A DNA stretch of 8,572 bases, taken from assembly GCA_028821815.1 (NCBI GenBank), contig JAPKEY010000056.1:1-8572 (forward strand). The letters run 5' to 3'. The notes below the pieces were generated by a model, which worked only from the letters and a program-made list of their open reading frames with translations, was not told the DNA's origin and searched no databases. How positions within the stretch are numbered: position 1 is the stretch's first letter; the number at the start of each line of letters is the position of its first letter. The translations under genes were made by a program, and so were the position numbers. This stretch comes from Candidatus Poseidoniales archaeon. GTDB taxonomy: Archaea > Thermoplasmatota > Poseidoniia > Poseidoniales > Thalassarchaeaceae. This document shows positions 1 to 6,347 of this stretch, piece by piece.

Positions 1-591
1 ATTGTATTTTCTGATGGCTCAGCGCGTTCCGGTGCAACCCGAGGTTCCACCGCTAGCCGCATCATGCATTTGGATGGCAACTCGGTTCGTGTAACATTGG
101 AAGTACACAACGCAGGGAGGGATCCTTCAGGGCTGCGAATCACTGAATTCATGGCGGACCCATTGAATGGACCTCCAGAATGGATTGAATTGGAAAATCC
201 AGATGGTTTTGCAATGAATCTCTCAGGTTGGAGTCTTGCACGACCTGGTGCCTTTGAACTCATTCAAGATGGAGCCTTGGCTGCTGGGGGTCGAATTATT
301 TGCACGGGTAATGCAATCACACAGTACAATCCAAACAATGTCATGATGATTGACATGGCATCTACCGGTGTTCTCGGAACTGGGGCAATTGATGCACTGA
401 CGGTGGAAGGTGACACCATCACACTCGCCTGGACTCGTCCAGGAACTGTGCTCACGCTTGATGTAATCGTAGTGACATGGGATAGTTCATGGGATATACA
501 ATCTAATCACTCGATGACATACAATTTGGGTGGTTCCACAAGTAGTTCAACGAATTGGACTGCTGTCGACGGCGGCACGCCCGGTTGGTGA
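1..591 (+). CDS. Lamin-tail domain (LTD) protein, C-terminal part; 5' end outside window
   Basis: The reading frame is open from base 1, so the true start lies upstream and the visible part is about 196 codons. From roughly visible residue 46 it resembles a lamin-tail (LTD) immunoglobulin-like beta domain: RITEFMADP, then PEWIELENP, then LSGWSL, and near the end a NWT..GGTPGW tail. These match the LTD order (strand with N/D-P, W-[IV]-E-[IL]-x-N, L-S-G-W-x-L, closing T-P-G). The preceding stretch (SVRVTLEVHNAG) looks like the end of another beta-sandwich module. LTD domains in prokaryotes usually sit on secreted or surface proteins; that location is inferred because the signal peptide is not visible. 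No membrane segment occurs in the visible part. The stop is 11 bases before the first KaiC-like gene, suggesting cotranscription. The family call is fairly secure; the function is unknown. Confidence 0.75.
   Translation: MVFSDGSARSGATRGSTASRIMHLDGNSVRVTLEVHNAGRDPSGLRITEFMADPLNGPPEWIELENPDGFAMNLSGWSLARPGAFELIQDGALAAGGRIICTGNAITQYNPNNVMMIDMASTGVLGTGAIDALTVEGDTITLAWTRPGTVLTLDVIVVTWDSSWDIQSNHSMTYNLGGSTSSSTNWTAVDGGTPGW
587..591 (+). promoter_or_regulatory. Shine-Dalgarno GGTGA deciding the start of the first KaiC-like gene
   Basis: GGTGA overlaps the LTD gene stop codon and ends 11 bases before the ATG at 603. It can pair with the UCACC of the archaeal 16S 3' end. This favours the ATG at 603 over an upstream in-frame TTG at 555 that would overlap the LTD gene. 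The spacing is a little long, so support is moderate. Confidence 0.45.
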
Positions 592-602
592 AGAAACACG
601 AT

Positions 603-1433
603 ATGCAGGCCGATTTGGCATTGACCAGTCAATCGGCTTATCTACGGCCTGTTGAATCGCGCCCTGTTCCCATGATGCCAACCCCGCAGTACGAGCGTGA
701 CAGGTGTGTCACCGGAATTGCCGGACTGGACGAAATTATGCGTGGTGGAATCCCGTATGGTTCGACTGTTCTGGTCGCCGGGACCTGTGGTTCTGGAAAA
801 ACCACAATGTGCATGGAATTTTTGGTGAATGGCGCCCAGAATGGGGAAGCATGTGCACACTTTTCAGCCACAGAACCGTCTGTAAAACTCCTAGAGAATG
901 TTCGCCAATTCGATTTCTTCGATATGCGCCTCGTCGATCGCGGTTTGATTAACGTCTTTGACATGGACGTACTATTCTCTTGGTTGGGTATGACAAAATC
1001 AACCTTTGAGTTATCCGATATCGATGCAATGGTGAAATCGATTACCGATATTGTGAATACAATTGGTGTAACGAGATTGGTGATTGATTCGGTAACAACA
1101 TTGTGCTACAAAATTCCAAGTGAACAACTCATCAGGGATTTCTTGTTCAAACTGGGCAAAGCGCTTTCGACATTGGGTTGCACGGCACTATTGGTGTCCG
1201 AAATTACTTCATCAGGTGCCAAAGCATACTGGTCATCTTTTGGTGTCGAAGAGGCGATTCTTGATGGCATCATTGTACTAGGTGATGTGGAGAGAATGGG
1301 GCACCTTCTACGCTTTGTTCAGGTCGTCAAAATGCGTGGAACGTCACATGCGCGTGCAAAATATGCTCTGGAGTTGACTCCAAAAGGTGTCATGCTCACA
1401 CCTATGTTGAAGTGGGGTGGTGTAAATGATTGA
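603..1433 (+). CDS. KaiC/RadA-family ATPase with intact Walker motifs (first of three)
   Basis: This 276-residue single-domain RecA-superfamily ATPase is of the KaiC/RAD55 type. The N-terminal family motif is at residues 36-51 (VTGIAGLDEIMRGGIP). Walker A is GTCGSGKTT at about 60-68. A single acidic residue, E91 (FSATEP), stands where KaiC proteins usually have an EE pair. Walker B is RLVIDSV at about 158-164. A KaiC-type C-terminal strand set with VVKMRGTSHARAKYALEL lies at about 241-257. It should bind and probably hydrolyse ATP in the cytoplasm. The ATG at 603 was chosen because the longer form starts at TTG 555 and adds an arginine/cysteine-rich stretch overlapping the LTD gene; ATG 672 is a shorter alternative. 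Its last 8 bases overlap the next gene. Related archaeal proteins include regulatory KaiC homologues and the archaellum protein ArlH (FlaH); this one looks more KaiC-like. The specific role is unknown. Confidence 0.9.
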   Translation: MQADLALTSQSAYLRPVESRPVPMMPTPQYERDRCVTGIAGLDEIMRGGIPYGSTVLVAGTCGSGKTTMCMEFLVNGAQNGEACAHFSATEPSVKLLENVRQFDFFDMRLVDRGLINVFDMDVLFSWLGMTKSTFELSDIDAMVKSITDIVNTIGVTRLVIDSVTTLCYKIPSEQLIRDFLFKLGKALSTLGCTALLVSEITSSGAKAYWSSFGVEEAILDGIIVLGDVERMGHLLRFVQVVKMRGTSHARAKYALELTPKGVMLTPMLKWGGVND

Positions 1434-2013
1434 GCTAGATGGTGGAATCGCCCAGCAATTGGCCGAAGAAGCTACGCCATCATCAGCCATCCAGGTGCGT
1501 GTAGGTACGAGTAACTCAGAATTGATTATCGCCTCTATTTTACAACCTCTGATTCAGGATTTTGAAATGCGAGGCGTATACATCTGTGCATCGCGCAGTG
1601 CGGCAGAAGTGATTCAAACCTTAGAGCAGATTGGTGTCGATCCGAGTGGAGTGCAGTTCATTGATACCGTATCAAGTGGATTCATCGGTGGCACTAATGT
1701 CCCATACCCGAATGTACGCTTTGTCGACAGTCCCATCATGCTGGAATCTATCATGCTACAAACACTCTATCACTTGGGTGAAAACACAGAAACTGGAAGC
1801 TTTGTTATTCTGGACTCGGTCAATGCGCTTTCAATATACAATGAAAAGAGAATGCTGGCAGAGTATCTTCACACATTCATCAACACATTCCGTGCGCGAG
1901 AGGTTCTGACTGCAATCGTCAATGTACCAGATCAGACACCACCCGGTGTGCTGGCAAATTTAGATTTGTATTGTACAGATTTAATCGACCGTGGGCAGGT
2001 CGTCATTCATTGA
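1426..2013 (+). CDS. Degenerate KaiC/RecA-like protein lacking Walker A (second of three)
   Basis: This 195-residue protein has a RecA/KaiC-like core. A strand-turn at about 23-34 (VRVGTSNSELI) occupies the P-loop place but has neither the GK[ST] lysine nor the usual glycines. A strand follows (GVYICASRSAAEVIQTLEQIG, about 50-70; compare the sensor strand after Walker A in KaiC). A clear Walker B-like GSFVILDSVNAL sits at about 124-135, followed by a helix and another strand. It lacks the usual N-terminal TGIxGLD motif and the long C-terminal part of the first gene, and is shorter than typical KaiC-domain proteins (about 230-260). ATP hydrolysis is therefore unlikely; a structural or regulatory partner of its neighbour is the simplest inference. 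The ATG overlaps the previous stop by 8 bases (ATGATTGA) and is preceded by GGGGTGG, giving tight translational coupling. The family is moderately certain, the function unknown. Confidence 0.8.
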   Translation: MIELDGGIAQQLAEEATPSSAIQVRVGTSNSELIIASILQPLIQDFEMRGVYICASRSAAEVIQTLEQIGVDPSGVQFIDTVSSGFIGGTNVPYPNVRFVDSPIMLESIMLQTLYHLGENTETGSFVILDSVNALSIYNEKRMLAEYLHTFINTFRAREVLTAIVNVPDQTPPGVLANLDLYCTDLIDRGQVVIH

Positions 2014-2026
2014 GGGGTGTTGAAAT

Positions 2027-2860
2027 ATGACCGATTTCCAAAAACCTTCAATCCAATTCGATGCTGATGATGAAGAATTCTACGGCGAAATGGCAAGTAT
2101 CGGCTCGCCCAAATTTGATGCGATACTAACAGGGAAGGCTCTCAATGAAGGGAGTATCCCTCGAGGATTTACGTTGTTGGCCATTGGCAATCAAGGTGCA
2201 GGCATGGACTTATTCGGAAAACAATTCGCATCAGTAGCAGAAGATTCTGCGAATACACTTCTTGTATCAACCGCTGAAAGTCAAGCCGAAATTCTCTCGC
2301 TGTTCAAACGCTATGATTGGCCGCTCGATATCATGGTGCGAACCATGGGTGAAGAGTATAACCACAATGTTCTGGAGAGGGATTTGAAAGCCAGCAAATA
2401 TCGCCTTGAAGGATTTACAATGGAGGATATTCAACGACTTGCACAAACACGGTTCGTTGAGAATGAGGTTCATGATTATCTGACCGACCTCACAAGCCAA
2501 ATGACATCTCTACCACCCTACTTCCGAGCTACTGTTGACAATCTCGACTTTTTCTTTGCTAGAAATGAACCTGCCCGGGTAATTTCTATGCTGCGTATGA
2601 TTCAGGCACACACACAGTTGCACCGTGGTACCCTTCTGCTCAATGTCTCAAGCGATATGGTCGACAAATCCGTTGTACGTGAATTGTATTCGATTTGTGA
2701 TATCGTGATGGAATTTGAAGTTGGTATGATGGGAACTGATTTTGAAACTCGCATGGTCATCCGGAAATTCCGTAACGGACCTCAGAATCTCAAAGCGATC
2801 TCATTCCGTGTCACCACGGATGAAGCTATCACACCAGAGACAGTTGAACGCATCGCTTGA
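2027..2860 (+). CDS. Degenerate KaiC/ArlH-like ATPase homologue with altered P-loop (third of three)
   Basis: This 277-residue protein has KaiC-like architecture. An acidic N-terminus (1-20) precedes IGSPKFDAIL (25-34) and GSIPRGFTLLAIG (42-54). The P-loop position then reads GNQGAGMD (54-61), where the essential GK[ST] is GMD. A Walker B-like RATVDNLDFFF lies at about 167-177. The C-terminal sheet reads SICDIVMEF, then RMVIRKFRNG, and the protein ends ITPETVERIA, all familiar in KaiC/ArlH homologues. Residues about 108-165 form an extended, probably helical insert between the first strands and Walker B, larger than in the first gene. Without the lysine, normal ATP hydrolysis is improbable, though nucleotide binding cannot be excluded. 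The ATG is preceded by GAGGGGTG and lies 13 bases after the previous stop, so it belongs to the same operon. It ends 5 bases from the convergent prepilin peptidase stop. The specific role is not known. Confidence 0.82.
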   Translation: MTDFQKPSIQFDADDEEFYGEMASIGSPKFDAILTGKALNEGSIPRGFTLLAIGNQGAGMDLFGKQFASVAEDSANTLLVSTAESQAEILSLFKRYDWPLDIMVRTMGEEYNHNVLERDLKASKYRLEGFTMEDIQRLAQTRFVENEVHDYLTDLTSQMTSLPPYFRATVDNLDFFFARNEPARVISMLRMIQAHTQLHRGTLLLNVSSDMVDKSVVRELYSICDIVMEFEVGMMGTDFETRMVIRKFRNGPQNLKAISFRVTTDEAITPETVERIA

Positions 2861-2865
2861 TTTAT

Positions 2866-3867
2866 TCAAAAGAAGGACGACACCCATACGACGGGGTCTC
2901 CGAATAGGATGAGGGGCAAAATTGCTGGAAACACAAACAGTAGGAACGGGTGCTTGGCAGTCACCCAGGCCTTATCCAATCCTTCCGCAGCCAATTCATC
3001 CAACACTGCCGCCACATCTGTTTCGGCGCGACTACCTCGAACTGGACGCATTCGACGAGTGAGGCCACTGGTGCCGTCAGGTTTGTCGGTAACTTCCTCT
3101 AGCAACCAAACATGTTTCTGCGGAATATCTGACAGGGGCATCCGTGACGCATGCCAAGACATTGAAAGTGGTAGTAAATCTCCAGCCGCCACATTTCGAG
3201 TAATCATCACAAATGGTAACACAAGGAATGCTAATCCAGCCCAGATTAACAAAGATAAAGCGGGTGGCATGGAGGTGGAAAATGTCTCACCGGTGGAATT
3301 CAGTGGGAAGGCTGCACCATTCCAAGACGGTAACAAGAGTGTGGCCAACATCATCGCTTTTGCATCTGCGCCACCATGCAGCATCCTGAATCTCCAAGCC
3401 ATTTCAAAGAATATCAAAGCAATTCCCATGATGACCATTTGACCCCAAAGAAGAGCCGAATCGGTAGCGACTGTTCTGGGTACATTCGGATCGAAATAAT
3501 CGAGGATGACAGGGGTGTATTCCATCGCACCCATCACAAGCCCCACTCCGCTTACAAAGTACCAAATTGTGATCGAAATGTCGAGAATTGAACCCCTCAT
3601 GATGTCTGAAATATCAGGTCGACCAATCAATGCGGTTGAAGCGAATGCAACAGCAGCGGATGCTGTGAGCCAAATCATCCAATTCGCTTCGAGGATGAGT
3701 AATTCAAGGCATAACAAAAACAAGGTGGGTTTAGCCCAAGTCCACCACCATTCATTAGAAACCCGTCGAGTTTTGTGATCTAGCCAAGCAGCCCCACCAA
3801 AACAAAGGATGAGGACACCCAGTCGAACCCATTGGATGAGTTCCAATTCAAAGTTGCCATCCGTCAT
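2866..3867 (-). CDS. Archaeal prepilin / preflagellin peptidase (A24 family, FlaK/PibD-like)
   Basis: This 333-residue polytopic membrane protein is related to the aspartic peptidases that cleave class III signal peptides of archaellins and pilins at the cytoplasmic membrane face. The two catalytic aspartates are visible: D30 in AAWLDHKTRRVSNEWW, right after the first membrane segment, and D168 in the GxGD-type motif HGGADAKAMM. Hydrophobic segments lie at about 14-29, 46-62, 64-80, 98-115, 140-158, 203-223 and 307-324. A soluble part (about 235-300) includes KHVWLLEE and ends WVTAKHPFLL, close to the FlaK/PibD W-V-T-P-K-x-P-F signature. The ATG at 3867 was chosen because the longer frame begins with TTG at 4002, runs through the divergent promoter into the UPF0147 gene and adds a non-hydrophobic tail. 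It converges with the KaiC-like operon. Its substrates are not visible; the LTD protein or pilin-like proteins outside the window are candidates. Confidence 0.88.
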   Translation of the reverse strand: MTDGNFELELIQWVRLGVLILCFGGAAWLDHKTRRVSNEWWWTWAKPTLFLLCLELLILEANWMIWLTASAAVAFASTALIGRPDISDIMRGSILDISITIWYFVSGVGLVMGAMEYTPVILDYFDPNVPRTVATDSALLWGQMVIMGIALIFFEMAWRFRMLHGGADAKAMMLATLLLPSWNGAAFPLNSTGETFSTSMPPALSLLIWAGLAFLVLPFVMITRNVAAGDLLPLSMSWHASRMPLSDIPQKHVWLLEEVTDKPDGTSGLTRRMRPVRGSRAETDVAAVLDELAAEGLDKAWVTAKHPFLLFVFPAILPLILFGDPVVWVSSFF

Positions 3868-3948
3868 GCTACTCAACACCTGCACCGGAAAGCGACTTAA
3901 AGCAGCCTCGGCCCCGCATCGCTGTGAGTGCAGGTTTGAGGGAGTACT
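3868..3948. promoter_or_regulatory. Divergent promoter region between prepilin peptidase and UPF0147 genes
   Basis: This 81-base spacer serves two genes transcribed away from each other. A TATA-like CTTAAAG lies at 3896-3902; read on the minus strand it is CTTTAAG, about 31 bases before the prepilin peptidase ATG, consistent with a short leader. On the plus strand it sits about 47 bases before the UPF0147 ATG, leaving room for a leader with the SD-like GAGGGAG (3938-3944). Promoter assignment rests on position and weak motif match only. Confidence 0.4.
3872..3940. repeat. Imperfect 13-14 bp inverted repeat flanking the divergent promoter
   Basis: The left arm at 3872-3885 is CTCAACACCTGCAC. 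The right arm at 3928-3940 is GTGCAGGTTTGAG, whose reverse complement is CTCAAACCTGCAC. The arms match at all 13 bases if one C is skipped in the left arm. They lie just upstream of the two opposite start codons, with the TATA-like element between them. Each transcript would carry the same GTGCAGGT..TTGAG leader. This could be a paired operator or a shared leader element; chance is possible but unlikely for this length in so short a spacer. Confidence 0.6.
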
Positions 3949-4224
3949 ATGACAGCCGATATCGAAACCCGAATGCAGCAAATTGCTGCTGTGATTACAC
4001 AATTAGATGACCCCAAAGTACCTCGTAATATCCGAAAAGGTGCGAAAGATGCTGTTGAAAAATGGCTCTTAAACAAGAATAAGCAACTTGATGTTAGAAT
4101 CGCAATGTCTCAAGCAAAGTTAGATGAACTCTATGAAGACCCAAATATTCCAATGGAATTTGGAACATTGATTTTGCAAATCAATACAGCACTGGAACAG
4201 ATGCTCACTGATTTGCACTCCTGA
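3949..4224 (+). CDS. UPF0147 family protein
   Basis: This 91-residue soluble, all-helical-looking protein matches the small archaeal UPF0147 family. Recognisable blocks are an N-terminal helix (IAAVITQLDD), PKVPRNIRKGAKDAVEKWLL (about 23-42), a middle helix with DVRIAMSQAKLDELYEDPNIP (about 49-69) and a final helix LILQINTALEQ. The order V-P-R-N-I-R-x-x-A, D-P-N-[IM]-P, and a closing helix is the family's signature; length is near the usual 80-95. No biochemical function is established for the family to my knowledge. The ATG has an SD-like GAGGGAG four bases upstream. The gene is divergent from the prepilin peptidase and its last 20 bases overlap, tail to tail, the asparaginase gene on the other strand. 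Confidence 0.9.
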   Translation: MTADIETRMQQIAAVITQLDDPKVPRNIRKGAKDAVEKWLLNKNKQLDVRIAMSQAKLDELYEDPNIPMEFGTLILQINTALEQMLTDLHS

Positions 4225-4978
4225 TGGCCCACGGCATTCTCGTATTGGCCAACCCAAGGCCTTCGCCTTTGGCTGTGATTCCAATCAATCCCACCTCAAT
4301 TGATGATTCAAATAATGAAATTCCATATTCGAGACGCTCATGTAAAGTACCCGTTTGGATGGCAACGCGGTGACACAACATTTTGATTGTGATGTCTTCA
4401 CCAATACCTGTCGCTGCGAGGGCGATATCTTCGTCAATCCACAAACCTGGGCCCCACAGGGGGGTATCACCGACCCTTCCCCGGGGCCTTCCAGTACAAC
4501 CTCCAGTCGAAGAAGCAACAGCCATCAACCCATTTTGATCAATCGCGACACAACCAACAGTGTCATTCCCTGAAGGTGAGTCACTTCCTTCCACGACTGC
4601 CTTCGGATAACCACGAGTGTCTGCCCATTCACGTGCACCCTGGCCGACAAGGATGTGGATGGGCTCGTCGAGTAAGCCAGCGGCCACATGGACTGGGTTC
4701 GGGGTGTCTTCAATCGCCATTATCGCACCCAAACGGCCATCTGAAGTAGCAACTGCCGCATCTAATTGAATTGAGCCATCAGCTCGTTTCCGGCCACCTG
4801 TTCCGGCATTCAGAACAGGGTCATCCTCCATAATTTCCACTGCCGCTAGAACCGCATCCAGTGCAGAGCCCCCCTCCAATAATATTGCCCATCCTGCATC
4901 GGCTGCGATATCAACGCCGGGTTGATCTTTGGCAGTGTGACCAGCTCCACCATGACAAACAATCATCGGTTTGGACAT
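4205..4978 (-). CDS. Plant-type asparaginase / isoaspartyl peptidase (Ntn hydrolase, T2 family)
   Basis: This 257-residue protein is a precursor of an N-terminal-nucleophile hydrolase that cleaves L-asparagine and/or beta-aspartyl (isoaspartyl) dipeptides. Motifs in order are CHGGAG (8-13), VLNAGTGG (55-62), LDAAV (72-76), the autocleavage site GNDTVGCVAID with predicted nucleophile T140 (137-147), STGGCTGRPRGRVGDTP (157-173), which supplies the substrate-binding R/D of the GRVGD loop, and ATGIGEDI (189-196). Autoproteolysis before T140 would give alpha (139) and beta (118) chains. It is shorter than well-known members (about 300-320), mainly in the linker before T140 and at the C-terminus. 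Its ATG directly follows the transporter TGA with zero spacing, so it is very likely translated by coupling in the lonB-transporter unit. Whether it prefers asparagine or isoaspartyl peptides cannot be told; aspartylglucosaminidase activity is a less likely option. Confidence 0.92.
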   Translation of the reverse strand: MSKPMIVCHGGAGHTAKDQPGVDIAADAGWAILLEGGSALDAVLAAVEIMEDDPVLNAGTGGRKRADGSIQLDAAVATSDGRLGAIMAIEDTPNPVHVAAGLLDEPIHILVGQGAREWADTRGYPKAVVEGSDSPSGNDTVGCVAIDQNGLMAVASSTGGCTGRPRGRVGDTPLWGPGLWIDEDIALAATGIGEDITIKMLCHRVAIQTGTLHERLEYGISLFESSIEVGLIGITAKGEGLGLANTRMPWAIRSANQ

Positions 4979-6337
4979 TCATTCATCCTCCAGGGGTGGA
5001 GTCAAACGTAGAGAAACTTGTGCAAATGCAGCGACAATGGCGAGAATACAGCTCAACCTGAATACAGTATGATATGTCCATTTACCAGTGCCATCAACAG
5101 TTTCGGCCCACACCAAGGCAGCCAGTATTGGCCCAATAATTCGAGAAAGGGCACCATAGCCTTCCTGAGCCCCCATCACACGACCAAGATCCAACTGAGC
5201 GGCTCGAGCTTCTAGGGTAACCAGTGTATTTTGTGTCGGTGAAAATAAGCCATTACCCAGGGCAATACAGCCCATGGGAATCAGGATGATGATGAATGGT
5301 TCAGGAGTTAGGTATGGAATCCATCCCAGACCTAGACTACAAACAAGTAAACCAAATACCATCATTTTTCGAGTATTCAATTGTTCAGCCATTGCACTGC
5401 GCATGAAACCACCTTGAACTAGCACACCCACCAGTCCGATGAAGGCAAAGATGTAACCATTCGCACGCGCATCAAATCCAAGGCCGCCCTCATCAACAGG
5501 CATTGCGGTGAAAAGGATGAAAGTCGTATGCATGATGGTGAAGGCAACGAGGAATAGAGAATTAACAAGAATCAGAATACGCACAGATGGAGATAGGTCT
5601 TGAATCCCAACCAAATTTCCAGTGATTCGCTTGAAAACATTGCCTTTGCTCTTAATTGTCGTTCTTGATTCGGGTGGTAAGCTCTCAGGCAATTGGCGAA
5701 TGGCAAGTACAAATGATATCGCGGAAAGGGCACCCGCAACCAAGCATGGCAGGAAATAAGGATGGATTTGCCACCATGGCGAATGGAAAATACCACCGAA
5801 GTTGGTGTATGGATCTGTGAGTACCCCCCCAATGAATGGGCCAATCATGAATCCTAAACCGAAGGCGGCGCCAATCATTCCCATTCGTCCCTTCAGTTGA
5901 CTGGGAGTGCTAATGTCACCAATATAGGCACGTGCGACGGCAATATTTCCATTGCCTGCACCGGCAAGAAATCTCACAATGAGAGCGAACCAAAGGCTGC
6001 CTGACAAACCAAATGCGATGAAGAAAATGGTATTTGAAATCAAACCAAACATGATGATTGGTCGACGACCCATACGATCGGACAACGAACCCAATATTGG
6101 AGTGAACAAGAATTGGCCAAAGGTGTAGGCTGCCAACATGATGCCGACCCAAAGATCACGTTCTCCAACTTCAGTGAACCCATCTCCAGTAGCGAGATCT
6201 TGAACAAAATATGTCAGAAATGGAATCACAAGTGTCAGTCCAATCAAATCGATAAGGACAACAAGAAATAGAATCCCCATGCCAGAAGGAGGCTCTTGTT
6301 GGTCATCCATGGCCTTCGGCCATGAAAGACAGGGCAT
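4979..6337 (-). CDS. MFS transporter, DHA1 / Tet-like drug:H+ antiporter type
   Basis: This 452-residue major facilitator protein is predicted to have about 12 membrane helices in two halves joined by a cytoplasmic loop near residues 212-245. Diagnostic motifs are motif A GSLSDRMGRRP (83-93) between helices 2 and 3, a motif B-like RFLAGAGNGN (122-131) in helix 4, the AYIGDIS block (137-143), and motif C with G153-x8-G162-x3-GP-x2-GG (166-171) in helix 5. Motif C is the mark of proton-driven antiporters, so export of a small molecule against H+ (or Na+) is likely; the substrate is unknown. The ATG at 6337 lies 10 bases after the lonB stop. ATG 6310, giving a 443-residue form starting MDDQQEPPSG, is an equally believable start, and neither has a strong SD. 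The gene abuts the asparaginase gene without a gap. Confidence 0.9.
   Translation of the reverse strand: MPCLSWPKAMDDQQEPPSGMGILFLVVLIDLIGLTLVIPFLTYFVQDLATGDGFTEVGERDLWVGIMLAAYTFGQFLFTPILGSLSDRMGRRPIIMFGLISNTIFFIAFGLSGSLWFALIVRFLAGAGNGNIAVARAYIGDISTPSQLKGRMGMIGAAFGLGFMIGPFIGGVLTDPYTNFGGIFHSPWWQIHPYFLPCLVAGALSAISFVLAIRQLPESLPPESRTTIKSKGNVFKRITGNLVGIQDLSPSVRILILVNSLFLVAFTIMHTTFILFTAMPVDEGGLGFDARANGYIFAFIGLVGVLVQGGFMRSAMAEQLNTRKMMVFGLLVCSLGLGWIPYLTPEPFIIILIPMGCIALGNGLFSPTQNTLVTLEARAAQLDLGRVMGAQEGYGALSRIIGPILAALVWAETVDGTGKWTYHTVFRLSCILAIVAAFAQVSLRLTPPLEDE
6309..6323 (-). repeat. Short perfect palindrome at the transporter gene start
   Basis: On the minus strand this reads ATGGCCGAAGGCCAT: six-base arms around a GAA loop. 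It covers the start of the alternative ATG at 6310 and lies within codons 5-10 of the longer form. In mRNA it could form a small hairpin near the ribosome entry site. The effect is speculative. Confidence 0.4.
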
Positions 6338-6347
6338 AAGTCTGCTC

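Noticed and set aside
555..602. Longer N-terminus for the first KaiC-like protein starting at 555
   Set aside because: The start would be TTG inside the LTD coding region, adding a Cys/Arg-rich stretch unlike the family; the ATG at 603 has GGTGA upstream.
2909..3442. Plus-strand 177-codon open frame
   Set aside because: It is antisense to the prepilin peptidase gene, whose catalytic motifs are clear; the translated sequence is low in recognisable structure.
3868..4002. Longer N-terminus for the prepilin peptidase starting at 4002
   Set aside because: The start would be TTG within the UPF0147 gene, running through the divergent promoter; the family starts close to the first membrane segment, as from ATG 3867.
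6304..6324. Tiny upstream frame (MAEGHG) overlapping the transporter ATG at 6310 as a leader peptide
   Set aside because: Six codons created by the palindrome, no SD; cannot be told from chance.
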